Of a stretch of 64,000 nt of DNA, positions 1 through 8,883 are shown piece by piece. The notes below the pieces were generated by a model. The model saw only the letters and a program-made list of their open reading frames with translations, was not told the DNA's origin and ran no database searches. A program made the position numbers and the translations under genes. This stretch comes from Streptomyces canus (GTDB lineage: Bacteria > Actinomycetota > Actinomycetes > Streptomycetales > Streptomycetaceae): NCBI RefSeq assembly GCF_001514145.1, contig NZ_KQ948657.1, forward strand, positions 654,323 through 718,322, written 5' to 3'. Every line of letters starts with the position of its first letter. Positions within the stretch are counted from its first letter, which is position 1.

Positions 1-44
1 GCGCCGAGGGGAACCAGGGGGGCGTCAAGGAGACCTCACTGTGA
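1..44 (+). CDS. Possible C-terminal tail of a gene entering from the left
   Basis: Reading from base 3, one frame gives AEGNQGGVKETSL and a TGA stop at 42-44. The composition (charged residues, Gly, typical Streptomyces codon choice) would fit the end of a gene transcribed rightward and convergent with the kinase gene that ends at 99. Only 13 residues are visible, so this may be chance; no function can be given. Confidence 0.3.
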   Translation, partial: AEGNQGGVKETSL

Positions 45-98
45 CGGTTGTCGCTTCCGCGAAGTACTAGTGAACCCGCGCCGCCCGTACGGCGTCCG

Positions 99-2921
99 TC
101 AGCCGGTCACCTGGTAGGTGGCCGACGCCTGCTCGTACAGCCGGGTCACCTCGTCCCGCTCCGCCTCGGGCCCGCGTACCTGCACGATGTGGTACTTCCC
201 GCCGATCAGGATCGCGACATTGCGCACGTACAGCTCGCGCCCGTCGTCGCCGGTCCAGGTGAACTGCCCCTCGGCCATGCTCCGCGTGCCCACCTGGATC
301 GACTTCAGCCCGGTGGCGGTGGCCCAGCTCGAGTCGCGGTACGGCTGGAGCTCGGGCTCCTTCTCCCGCTGGTACGCCATGGGATCGCTGCCGTTCGCGG
401 CCGCGGTGTCCCGCCCGGGCACGACGATCAGCTCGAAGTTGCCCTGCGAGTAGACCACCTGACCGCGGCCGTTCCTCGGGGTGCGGTCCCAGCCGCCCGC
501 CACCGCGACCTTGAAGCCCTCGGGGTCCGTGCGCAGGGTGAAGCCGTCGGCGACCTCGGGCCCGGCGGTCTGGGTCTCGGCGGCCCCGCTGGACCGCGAC
601 GGCTCGGGGGTCGTCTGCTCGGGCCGCGGTTCACTGCTGGTCGATGGGGACTGCGCGGGACCGGCCTGACTGGTGGAACCGGTCTCCTGTGCGGCGCCCT
701 CGTCGTCGGGGTCCGCCTTCGGCATGAAGTACATGGCGTACACGATCGCCGCGGCCATCACCAGCAGGATGAGCAGCAGCAGATTGCGGCCCAGGCGGCG
801 CGGCGAGGGGGCGGCCTCCTCCCGGGCCCGCTTGTGCCGTCCGTGCGTCGCGGGCAGCCCGGCGCGCCGCCTGCGCACCAACTCGCCGCGGCGCCGCACG
901 ATCGGCAGCCGGCTCGTGTCCACCGGGGGCGCGGCGACGACATGGGCGCCGGCCTCCGGCTCGGGCGCGGACCGCACCAGCGACCTCAGCCAGCCGCGCA
1001 GTTCCTCGAAGTCCAGCCGCTCGGTCGGGTCCTGCCGCAGCAGCGACTCCACGACCGGCCTGAGCGGCCCGCACTCCTCCGCGAAGGCGGGCGGCTCGGC
1101 GCACACCAACTGCACCAGCTCGGCCGTCGACTCCTCGGGATACGGCGCATGCCCCTGGACGGCCCGGAACAGCAAGGCCCCGAGAGCCCACAGGTCGGTC
1201 GCGGGCCCGATGGGCGCGGCGAGCTGCCAGTTCTCATGCACCGGCCCGGCCTGCTCCGGCGCCCACCGCTCGGTGACGGGGCCCACCACGGCCATCCGGG
1301 CCTGCCGCGCCCGCTCGGCGGCGAGCGCGGTGGCGGGGCCACGGCGGGCGGGGGCATCGGCAGGGGGGAGGTCCTCCCAGCGGGTGGGCGCGGACGCCTG
1401 ATCAACGGCGGGCACGGCGTCAAGAGCGGGAACGTCACCCACGGGCGCCGCACCCCCGCCGCGTGGCACGGCACCGTGCCAGGGAGCCGGGCGCGCTCCA
1501 TAGGGGTCGACTATCTGTCCCGGAGCCCCGACCCCGGGCGCCTGCTCGATGCCGTTCACCGTCGGGTGCGGGGGCTGTGCAACGCCGTTGGCCGAGGGAT
1601 ACGGCGGCTGCGGCACGCCATTGCCGGACGGATACGGCGGCTGCGCCACCCCGTCGGCCTGTACGGCGGGGTCGGCGCGGTGCGTTCGTACTTCGGGGTC
1701 GGCCTCCGGTGCCGGGCGGGCTCCGGGCAGGGCGGCCCTGCCGCTCTGCGCCTCCTGGACCCGGGCCGCGGCCCGTGCCCCCGCGCGATACGCGGCGATC
1801 GCGCCGGCCCGCGCCGCGCGGATGTCCGTACCGCCGTCGGGCTCCCTGCGGACGAGTTCGGCCGAAGCCCCGGTCCCGTTCGCCGCCTCCACCCCGGCAG
1901 TGGGCAGCCCACGGGCCTCCCGCGCCTCGATCGCGGCCCGCCGGGCGGCCTCGGGATCACCGCCACCGAAGGTGACCGCACCACCCGGGCCCGGCCCGGC
2001 ACTTCGGGCGTCCAGCCCGAAGGCCGCACCGCCGCCGTTCCCGAGAGCCGTACGAGCGCCACCAGCCCCGCCGGGCGCTCCGGCACCACCACTCCTGCCC
2101 GCCGCGCCGAACCCACCGGCCGGACCGGTCGACTGCCCGGGAACCCCGTATCCGCCAGGCCCCCCACGCCCGTCGACGCCACCGAGCGCACCACCCGGGC
2201 CCGCGGCAGACTCACGCGCTCCCGCACCCGCACGTCCACCGCCCGGACCGTCATCCGCCCCGGCCCCGGGCTCCCCGCCTCCGGCTCCCCAGTCACCCGC
2301 CTCGACCGGCACCGGGTCGTACCCGCACAGTGCCTCCTCGGCCGCGCCGACCGCGAGGCCGGTCAGCATGACCCGGCCGTCGTCGCAGACGAGCACCGTA
2401 CGGGCGGTGATGTTGCGGTGCACCCAGCCGTGCGCGTGCAGCACCCGCAGCGCCATGAGCACGTCCGAGGCGACCTCGGCCGCCCGGTACGGCGTCAGCG
2501 GCTTCTCGGCGAGCAGTGCCGCGAGCGGCCGCGCGGGCACCAACTCGCTGACGATCCACAGCGAACCGCCCTCGGCGAACACGTCGAAGACCTGGTCGAG
2601 CCGAGGATGGTCGGGGATCCGGGCGGCGGCCTGCGCCGCCTCGACGGCCCGCCGCACGGCAGGCTCCGTGGGCCGGCGAGCACCGCCCCGCCCCGAAGTC
2701 CGCCGCGCACCCCGGGGATCCCGGGCCGTGAACCCGTCGGGCAGCCCCTCCGCGTCGAGCACCTCCGCCTCGACGACCTCGGGCAACGGCACCTGCCTGA
2801 CCAGGACTTCCTGCCCGCTGTAGGTGTCGAAGGCGCGGGTCTCGGTGAGTTCGTACTCGTCGGACGGAGGCAGCGGCAGGCGGTAGCGGTCGGCGAGCAC
2901 CCGACCCGCATAGTCGTCCAC
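99..2921 (-). CDS. Membrane-anchored pseudokinase (Ser/Thr kinase-like)
   Basis: About 940 residues from a GTG at 2921, chosen because GGGGGAGG precedes it; an in-frame start at 3011 has no such site. The N-lobe is kinase-like, but the VAIK lysine is Arg42, the HRD motif reads HRN (168-170) and the DFG position reads TGL (187-189). Some 350 residues of Gly/Pro/Ala-rich sequence then interrupt the activation segment before a recognisable APE motif (near 551) and C-lobe. A basic stretch, one membrane helix (about 713-733) and a roughly 200-residue outer domain follow. The layout matches the neighbouring active kinase, so a regulatory or scaffold role is likely. Catalysis looks lost; this is inferred from motifs only. 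Confidence 0.85.
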   Translation of the reverse strand: MDDYAGRVLADRYRLPLPPSDEYELTETRAFDTYSGQEVLVRQVPLPEVVEAEVLDAEGLPDGFTARDPRGARRTSGRGGARRPTEPAVRRAVEAAQAAARIPDHPRLDQVFDVFAEGGSLWIVSELVPARPLAALLAEKPLTPYRAAEVASDVLMALRVLHAHGWVHRNITARTVLVCDDGRVMLTGLAVGAAEEALCGYDPVPVEAGDWGAGGGEPGAGADDGPGGGRAGAGARESAAGPGGALGGVDGRGGPGGYGVPGQSTGPAGGFGAAGRSGGAGAPGGAGGARTALGNGGGAAFGLDARSAGPGPGGAVTFGGGDPEAARRAAIEAREARGLPTAGVEAANGTGASAELVRREPDGGTDIRAARAGAIAAYRAGARAAARVQEAQSGRAALPGARPAPEADPEVRTHRADPAVQADGVAQPPYPSGNGVPQPPYPSANGVAQPPHPTVNGIEQAPGVGAPGQIVDPYGARPAPWHGAVPRGGGAAPVGDVPALDAVPAVDQASAPTRWEDLPPADAPARRGPATALAAERARQARMAVVGPVTERWAPEQAGPVHENWQLAAPIGPATDLWALGALLFRAVQGHAPYPEESTAELVQLVCAEPPAFAEECGPLRPVVESLLRQDPTERLDFEELRGWLRSLVRSAPEPEAGAHVVAAPPVDTSRLPIVRRRGELVRRRRAGLPATHGRHKRAREEAAPSPRRLGRNLLLLILLVMAAAIVYAMYFMPKADPDDEGAAQETGSTSQAGPAQSPSTSSEPRPEQTTPEPSRSSGAAETQTAGPEVADGFTLRTDPEGFKVAVAGGWDRTPRNGRGQVVYSQGNFELIVVPGRDTAAANGSDPMAYQREKEPELQPYRDSSWATATGLKSIQVGTRSMAEGQFTWTGDDGRELYVRNVAILIGGKYHIVQVRGPEAERDEVTRLYEQASATYQVTG

Positions 2922-3095
2922 GTTGCCTCCCCCGGCCGCCCGGTTGGTCAATTCCGTTCGCCTTGTGGCCCGTTCCGTACCCATACCTGGATGCGGACGG
3001 TTCGCAAACACTCACGATACGTGCCGGAGGCAACCTGCAAAGAGGGGATTCCAGATCTCAGGGCCCAAACACATGACCGTTTACCGCAGAGCGCG

Positions 3096-5183
3096 TCACG
3101 ACTTCGGTTCGAAGGTACGAGCGAGCGTGTGCCATGAGTCCTTGCGCAGCTCAGTGCCCCAGTTCGCGGCTTTCGCGGTGTACATCAACGCATATCCGAG
3201 ATGGCCGTTCACGACGAATCCACGGTCGATCGTCCGGTACTTCGTCCCGCTGTCCACATAGGTGAACTCCCAGTCGGCCGCGTTCCAGCCCCGGTAGCCC
3301 ACCTTCTCTATCCGGATCTTGGTGTACTGCGCGCGGCGCATGCTCTGCTCCTGGTTCTCCCAGTCCGCCACCGGGTCGCCCTTGGGCGTGGTGGTCCAGG
3401 CGACGAGCAGTTTCTGACCGTCGGGCCCGGTGAACCGGTCGCCCGCGGAACTGCTGGTCTGGAACTTCCACCCCTTCGGCAGCCCGATCGAGTACCCCTG
3501 GCCCCCCTGGTACGTCGAGGCCACCGCACCGTCGTCGGCGGAGCCCCCCGAACCGGAGGACCCTTCCGAACTCTGGCCGCTCTCCTCGGTACTGGGCGTG
3601 TTCCCGGCCCCCGCACCGGCCTCCGGCGAGGCGGACTCGGTGGTGGCCCCGTCACTCCGGGTGCCCCCGCTCTTGTCCTCCTTGGTGTCGGCGCCGGCGC
3701 CCGCGCCCGCCGTCACCTTGGAGCCGCCGCCCTTCGCCCCGTCGCTGTCGTCCCCGCCGAGCGTGAGGGCCAGCACGGTACCGAGGACCGCGAGCGCCAC
3801 GACCACCGCGATGATCACCAGTGTCCGCCGCGGCACCACATCGGTGAGCGGCGCCCTGGGCACCGGCCTCGGCGCCAGGTCCGGCGGTGGCGTCATCACG
3901 GGCCATCCCGAACTCCGCCCGTCCGAGACCGCGTTGGCCTGCGTCTTCCCGTCCCGGACGCCGGCCGCCCCGCTCGAAGCCGACGTCGAAGCCGACCCGG
4001 AGGCGGTACTCGCCGCACCCTTGCCCTGGGACACAGAAGGAGTAGAGGTGGCCGGCGAGGTCGAGGCAGCGGGAGAGGCCGAGGCGGCCGGAGCCGCCGG
4101 AGCCGCCTCGGAAGCCTTGGCCGGTACCGTTCCGCCACCCGAACCCGCGCTACCGCTCCCGGATTTGGTCCGAGTCGCGGCCGCGGACGTCGCCGCGGCA
4201 CCGGCGGCCTTGCGCACGGAACGCAGCGCCCCGCGCAGCCCCTCCCCGCCCGCACGCTCCTGCGGCTGCGCCGGCAACGGCACCACCCGGGTCGCGTCCG
4301 CCGCGGGCTCCGGCTCCGCCGGCTTCGGCTCGGGCGCGTGGATCACCGCGGTGAGCATGGCCCGGGCACGGCCGTCGTCGATCCGCTGGGCGGGGTCCTT
4401 GGTGAGCAGGCCGTAGATGACGTCCTTGAGCGGTCCCGCGTTCTTCGGCTCCTCCAGCGGCTCGGTCATCACCGCCGTGAGCGTCGCGATCGCGGACCCC
4501 TTGTCGTAGGGCGGGGCGCCCTCGACCGCCGCGTACAGCAGCCCTCCGAGCGACCACAGGTCGGCCGCGGGTCCCGGCTTGTGCCCACGGGCCCGCTCCG
4601 GGGAGATGTAGGACGGGGCGCCGACGAGCATGCCGGTGGAGGTGATGGACGGGTCGCCCTCGACCTGGGCGATGCCGAAGTCGGTGAGCACGACCCGGCC
4701 GTCCTCGGAGATCAGCACGTTGGACGGCTTCACGTCCCGGTGCAGGATGCCCTCGCGGTGCGCGGACCTGAGCACGTCGAGTACCGCGAGGCCCACCTCC
4801 GCCGCGCGCTTCGGCTCCAGCAGGCCGTCCTCCCGGATGACCTCGGCGAGCGACTTGCCCTCGACGAGCTCCATCACGATCCAGGGCCGGTCGTCCTCGT
4901 CGACCACGTCGTACACGGTCACCGCGCTGGTGTTGCGGATCCGCGCGATCGCCTTGGCCTCACGCAGCGTGCGCGTGATCAGCCGGCGCTTCTCGTCCTC
5001 GTCGATGCTGGACGGGAACCGCAGTTCCTTGACGGCCACCGTCCTGCCCAGGGTCTCGTCCTCGGCACGCCACACCGTGCCCATGCCTCCGCGGCCGAGA
5101 ACTCCTCCCAGCCGGTACCGCCCGGCGAGGAGACGGCCGTTCTCGTCCTGCCGGGATGCTCCCGCCCGCTCCGCGTCCGACAT
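3096..5183 (-). CDS. PknB-type transmembrane Ser/Thr protein kinase
   Basis: Predicted 695 residues. The start at 5183 is preceded by GAGGGGAC; an ATG 12 bases further upstream is possible. All catalytic motifs are present: GRGGMG loop (30-35), VAVK with Lys52, HRDVKPSN (148-155), DFG (168-170) and SPE. A Pro/Ala/Ser-rich juxtamembrane linker leads to one membrane helix (RRTLVIIAVVVALAVLGT) and an acidic, Ser/Gly-rich outer linker with a small C-terminal domain resembling that of the adjacent pseudokinase. It should phosphorylate cytoplasmic targets in response to an outer signal. It shares strand and order with the pseudokinase (174-base gap), so the two may be co-expressed. Confidence 0.93.
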   Translation of the reverse strand: MSDAERAGASRQDENGRLLAGRYRLGGVLGRGGMGTVWRAEDETLGRTVAVKELRFPSSIDEDEKRRLITRTLREAKAIARIRNTSAVTVYDVVDEDDRPWIVMELVEGKSLAEVIREDGLLEPKRAAEVGLAVLDVLRSAHREGILHRDVKPSNVLISEDGRVVLTDFGIAQVEGDPSITSTGMLVGAPSYISPERARGHKPGPAADLWSLGGLLYAAVEGAPPYDKGSAIATLTAVMTEPLEEPKNAGPLKDVIYGLLTKDPAQRIDDGRARAMLTAVIHAPEPKPAEPEPAADATRVVPLPAQPQERAGGEGLRGALRSVRKAAGAAATSAAATRTKSGSGSAGSGGGTVPAKASEAAPAAPAASASPAASTSPATSTPSVSQGKGAASTASGSASTSASSGAAGVRDGKTQANAVSDGRSSGWPVMTPPPDLAPRPVPRAPLTDVVPRRTLVIIAVVVALAVLGTVLALTLGGDDSDGAKGGGSKVTAGAGAGADTKEDKSGGTRSDGATTESASPEAGAGAGNTPSTEESGQSSEGSSGSGGSADDGAVASTYQGGQGYSIGLPKGWKFQTSSSAGDRFTGPDGQKLLVAWTTTPKGDPVADWENQEQSMRRAQYTKIRIEKVGYRGWNAADWEFTYVDSGTKYRTIDRGFVVNGHLGYALMYTAKAANWGTELRKDSWHTLARTFEPKS

Positions 5184-5728
5184 GCGTCCCCTCATGAACC
5201 CGCCCTGACAGAGCCTCCATTGTCCCTCACCCGACAAGTGCTCGACGCCCAGGGTGCCCCTGGCTCCGCCTCGCCCGCGGCATGGCCCGGCGATGTCGAC
5301 ACAGACGTCCCGCCGGCCCGCGGCACCCCTCGGCCCACAGCTCCCGCCCGCCCCGGCCCTGTCGCCACATTGCCGTCGTCCACCCGGAGGGCGGGCCCCC
5401 ACGGCGGCGACAGCAGCCCCGCCCGCGCGAGCCAGGTTCGAGCGTGCGTTCGCAAGGCACCGGAGCGCTCCCGCGGCGGAGCCACGTCGGCGGTTCGGCA
5501 CACGCGGCGAGCCCGTGTGCCAGGCGTCACGCGACCCGCGGGAACGCGACGACAGGACTCAGGGCCTTCCTCCGCCGCACCGGCCCCCAGGCCGGTCGCA
5601 CCCGTCGGCGCCCAGCTGCCACCCGGCCTCCGGTGCTCCCCGACAGCCCGGCGGCCACACTCGCGTGGACCGGGTGAAGCCCTTGTTCCGCGACCCTGCA
5701 TGATGGCTCCGACAAGGAAGGACCCGCC
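5184..5728. other. 545-base interval without a supported gene
   Basis: It lies between the divergent starts of the kinase gene (5183, minus) and the serine hydrolase gene (5729, plus), so it should hold both promoters. Several frames are open on both strands, but their translations are Arg/Pro/Ala-rich with no domain-like features, as expected of GC-rich noncoding sequence. No clear operator or hairpin was seen. Confidence 0.5.
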
Positions 5729-6772
5729 ATGCCGTCGCTCCGGACACTACTGGTCGTTCCTGTGTCCCTGGCGCTGCTCGCCCTGGCCCCGGCAGCCTCC
5801 TCGGCACCGTCGGCCCCGCCCACGGACGCGATGCTCCCGCTGCTGGTCGCATCGGGCCGCGCTCCCGCCGCGGCGTTCCTGGCCCGGGAGCAGAGCGGAA
5901 CCCGTTACGCCGAGGCGGGCCCGGGAATCGCCCGCGCCGACCACTTCCGCGCCGGCAGCATCACCAAGACCTTCATCGCGACGGTCGTCCTCCAACTGGC
6001 CGAGGAACACCGGCTGAAGCTGTCCGACACCGTGGATCAGTACCTGCCCGGTCTGGTGCGCGGAGCGGGCAACGACGGCCGCGCGCTGACCCTGCGCGCC
6101 CTGCTCACCCACACCAGCGGCCTGAACGACTTCACTGCGGACACCCGGGGCCTGATCCCCCTCACTCCTGCTCAAGCCGTCCGTACCGCCCTCACCCACC
6201 CTCCGGCCGACCCCGGCCGCTACTTCTACTCGAACACCAACTACGTCCTGCTCGGCATGGTGATCCGTCAGGTCACCGGTGACTCCTACGCGGTGGAGGC
6301 CGAACGGCGGATCATCGCCCCGCTGCGCCTGACCGGCACCTCCTTTCCTGGTTCGCGCACCTCTCTGCCCTCTCCGCACGGCCGTGCCTACACCGCCGAC
6401 GGGTCCGACATCACCGCGCTCGACCCGCGGGTGGCCGGGGCCGCGGGCGAGCTGGTGAGCACCCTCGCCGATCTGGACCGCTTCTACGCGGCACTGCTCG
6501 GCGGGCGACTGCTGTCCCCGTACTGGCTGCACGAGATGACGGACACTCGCACCGCACACGGCCTGTACGGCATGGGGCTGTTCCCGGTGAAACTGCCGTG
6601 CGGCACGACGGTGTGGGGGCACAACGGCCGCATCACCGGCAGCTACGTGCGCACCGCAGCCACGGTCGGCGGCCGTCGCGTCCTCACCTTCCGCGTGAAC
6701 ACGACGTCAATCGCAGACCCCGACCTCGAACCGGCCGTGCTCGCCGCCGAGTTCTGCCCCCGCACCTCGTAG
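5729..6772 (+). CDS. Secreted serine beta-lactamase-family hydrolase (class C / D-Ala-D-Ala carboxypeptidase type)
   Basis: 347 residues with an AAGGAAGGAC ribosome site before the ATG. A signal peptide (LLVVPVSLALLALAPAASSA) is followed by a penicillin-binding fold: SITK supplies the nucleophile SxxK, YSN is the YxN motif and HNG near the C-terminus replaces KTG. This pattern is typical of the AmpC / R61 DD-peptidase / esterase group. It probably acts outside the cell on peptidoglycan peptides or as an esterase; the substrate cannot be told from sequence. It is a single gene, convergent with glpD. Confidence 0.9.
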   Translation: MPSLRTLLVVPVSLALLALAPAASSAPSAPPTDAMLPLLVASGRAPAAAFLAREQSGTRYAEAGPGIARADHFRAGSITKTFIATVVLQLAEEHRLKLSDTVDQYLPGLVRGAGNDGRALTLRALLTHTSGLNDFTADTRGLIPLTPAQAVRTALTHPPADPGRYFYSNTNYVLLGMVIRQVTGDSYAVEAERRIIAPLRLTGTSFPGSRTSLPSPHGRAYTADGSDITALDPRVAGAAGELVSTLADLDRFYAALLGGRLLSPYWLHEMTDTRTAHGLYGMGLFPVKLPCGTTVWGHNGRITGSYVRTAATVGGRRVLTFRVNTTSIADPDLEPAVLAAEFCPRTS

Positions 6773-6891
6773 AACGACCGGGTTCCGAACGAAGATCCCG
6801 ACTCACGACACTCGTTCGAGTGATGGTCGGTCGAGGGTGATGCCTGGTCCAGTGACAATCGGCCGAGCCGCAGCCGAACTCACCGGGGGCT

Positions 6892-8601
6892 TCAGAGCGG
6901 GGCGATGTCCGGCGCCCCCAACCGCGCCGCGTCCGCGGTCAGGTCGTCCGGCTGCCGCTGGGACTCCCGCTCCGCCTCCACCCGCTTCTCGTAGTGCTCG
7001 ACCTCGCGCTCGATCTGGTCCTTGTCCCAGCCGAGCACCGGCGCCATCAGCTCGGCGGCCTCGCGGGCGGAGCGCACACCCCGGTCGAAGGTCTCGATGG
7101 AGATACGGGTGCGCCGCGTCATCACGTCGTCCAGGTGCCGCGCGCCCTCGTGCGAGGCGGCGTAGACGATCTCGGCGCGCAGATAGTCGTCGGCGGCCTG
7201 AAGCGGCTCGCCCAGCGTGGCGTCCGCGGCGATGAGGTCGAGGACCTCCTCGGCAAGGGCGCCGTACCGATTCAGCAGATGCTCCACGCGGACGACATGG
7301 AGCCCGGTGCGCGCCGCGATCCGCGCTCGCGCGTTCCACAGCGCCTGGTAGCCCTCGGCGCCCAGCAGCGGCACGTCCTCCGTGACGCATTCGGCGACCC
7401 GGGTGTCGAGTCCGTGCACCGCCTCGTCGACGGCGTCCTTGGCCATCACCCGGTAGGTCGTGTACTTGCCGCCCGCGACCACGACGAGTCCCGGCACCGG
7501 ATGCGCCACGGTGTGTTCGCGCGAGAGCTTGCTGGTGGCGTCCGACTCTCCGGCGAGCAGGGGCCTGAGGCCCGCGTACACGCCCTGGACGTCGTCCCGG
7601 GTCAGTGGCACCGCGAGTACCGAGTTCACGTGCTCCAGCAGGTAGTCGATGTCCGCGCTGGAGGCGGCCGGGTGGGCCTTGTCGAGGTCCCAGTCGGTGT
7701 CGGTGGTGCCGATGATCCAGTGCCGGCCCCAGGGGATGACGAACAGCACGGACTTCTCGGTGCGCAGGATCAGCCCGGTCGAGGAGTGGATGCGGTCCTT
7801 CGGCACGACGAGGTGGATGCCCTTGGAGGCGCGGACGTGGAACTGTCCCCGCTCGCCGACCATCGCCTGGGTGTCGTCGGTCCACACCCCGGTCGCGTTG
7901 ACGACCTGCTTGGCGCGGATCTCGTACTCCCCGCCCGCCTCGACGTCCTGCACCCGGGCCCCGACCACGCGCTCGCCCTCGCGCAGGAACCCGGTCACCC
8001 GGGCGCGGTTGGCGGTCTTGGCGCCGTAGGCGGTCGCCGTGCGCACGAGGGTGGCCACGAAGCGGGCGTCGTCCATCTGGGCGTCGTAGTACTGAAGTGC
8101 CCCGACCAGCGCGTCCTTCCTCAAGGCGGGCGCGACGCGCAAAGCGTGACGTTGGCTCAGGTGCCGGTGCGTGGGCAGACCCCGGCCGTGCCCGCGGGCC
8201 ATCGACATGGCGTCGTAGAGCGCGACGCCCGCGCCGGCGTACAGGCGCTCCCAGCCCTTGTGCTGCAAGGGGTACAGGAACGGCACGGGCTTCACGAGAT
8301 GCGGGGCGAGCCGCTCGAGGAGCAGTCCGCGCTCCTTCAACGCCTCGCGCACGAGGGCGAAGTCGAGCATCTCCAGATAGCGCAGACCGCCGTGGATCAG
8401 CTTGCTGGAGCGGCTGGAGGTGCCCGAGGCCCAGTCACGCGCCTCGACCAGCCCCACGGACAGGCCCCGGGTCACCGCGTCCAGCGCGGTACCCGCACCG
8501 ACCACGCCGGCTCCCACCACCAGGATGTCCAGTTCGCGCTCGGCCATTGATGCGAGTGACTCGGCACGCTGTGCCGGCCCCAGTGTCGCTGTCCTCACCA
8601 C
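6892..8601 (-). CDS. glpD: FAD-dependent glycerol-3-phosphate dehydrogenase
   Basis: 569 residues from a GTG start with GGGAGG upstream. The N-terminus has the FAD-binding Rossmann signature LDILVVGAGVVGAGTALDAV, followed by the conserved ASGTSSRSSKLIHGGLRYLE stretch of the GlpD/GlpA family; the C-terminal helical DAO_C domain is complete. It oxidises sn-glycerol 3-phosphate to dihydroxyacetone phosphate at the membrane and passes electrons to quinone. No glpF or glpK lies beside it here. Confidence 0.95.
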   Translation of the reverse strand: MVRTATLGPAQRAESLASMAERELDILVVGAGVVGAGTALDAVTRGLSVGLVEARDWASGTSSRSSKLIHGGLRYLEMLDFALVREALKERGLLLERLAPHLVKPVPFLYPLQHKGWERLYAGAGVALYDAMSMARGHGRGLPTHRHLSQRHALRVAPALRKDALVGALQYYDAQMDDARFVATLVRTATAYGAKTANRARVTGFLREGERVVGARVQDVEAGGEYEIRAKQVVNATGVWTDDTQAMVGERGQFHVRASKGIHLVVPKDRIHSSTGLILRTEKSVLFVIPWGRHWIIGTTDTDWDLDKAHPAASSADIDYLLEHVNSVLAVPLTRDDVQGVYAGLRPLLAGESDATSKLSREHTVAHPVPGLVVVAGGKYTTYRVMAKDAVDEAVHGLDTRVAECVTEDVPLLGAEGYQALWNARARIAARTGLHVVRVEHLLNRYGALAEEVLDLIAADATLGEPLQAADDYLRAEIVYAASHEGARHLDDVMTRRTRISIETFDRGVRSAREAAELMAPVLGWDKDQIEREVEHYEKRVEAERESQRQPDDLTADAARLGAPDIAPL

Positions 8602-8883
8602 TGCCTCCCGCTGTCGATCGCGCTGGGCTCACACGTACCGGCCCGTGTCCAAAGTCTGACCGGCTTGCCCGACTTCGGCCACCAGTAGCCCTCAGCCTGT
8701 GGATAACTTTCACCACCGCGTACCCCGAAGGCCACTCGGGCTCACAACCCTGCAGGAAGACACACGGAACCAATGCCGTATTTCGGTCATATTTACTCCT
8801 AGTCTGACATTGCGCTCGCTCGTCCAGTCCACAGGGCTTGCGCACCTGTCCCGCTTCGGTTACTGGGAAGGACGGCCCACGCC

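Noticed and set aside
48..3137. 1029-codon plus-strand frame over the pseudokinase gene
   Set aside because: Its product is Arg/Pro/Gly/His-rich without domains; it is the antisense shadow expected of GC-rich third-position bias.
3201..6017. 938-codon plus-strand frame over the kinase and serine hydrolase genes
   Set aside because: It crosses two well-supported genes and has no domain-like sequence.
6809..6822. CACTCG-TT-CGAGTG inverted repeat between the serine hydrolase gene and glpD
   Set aside because: A 2-base loop cannot form a normal terminator hairpin and there is no other supporting feature.
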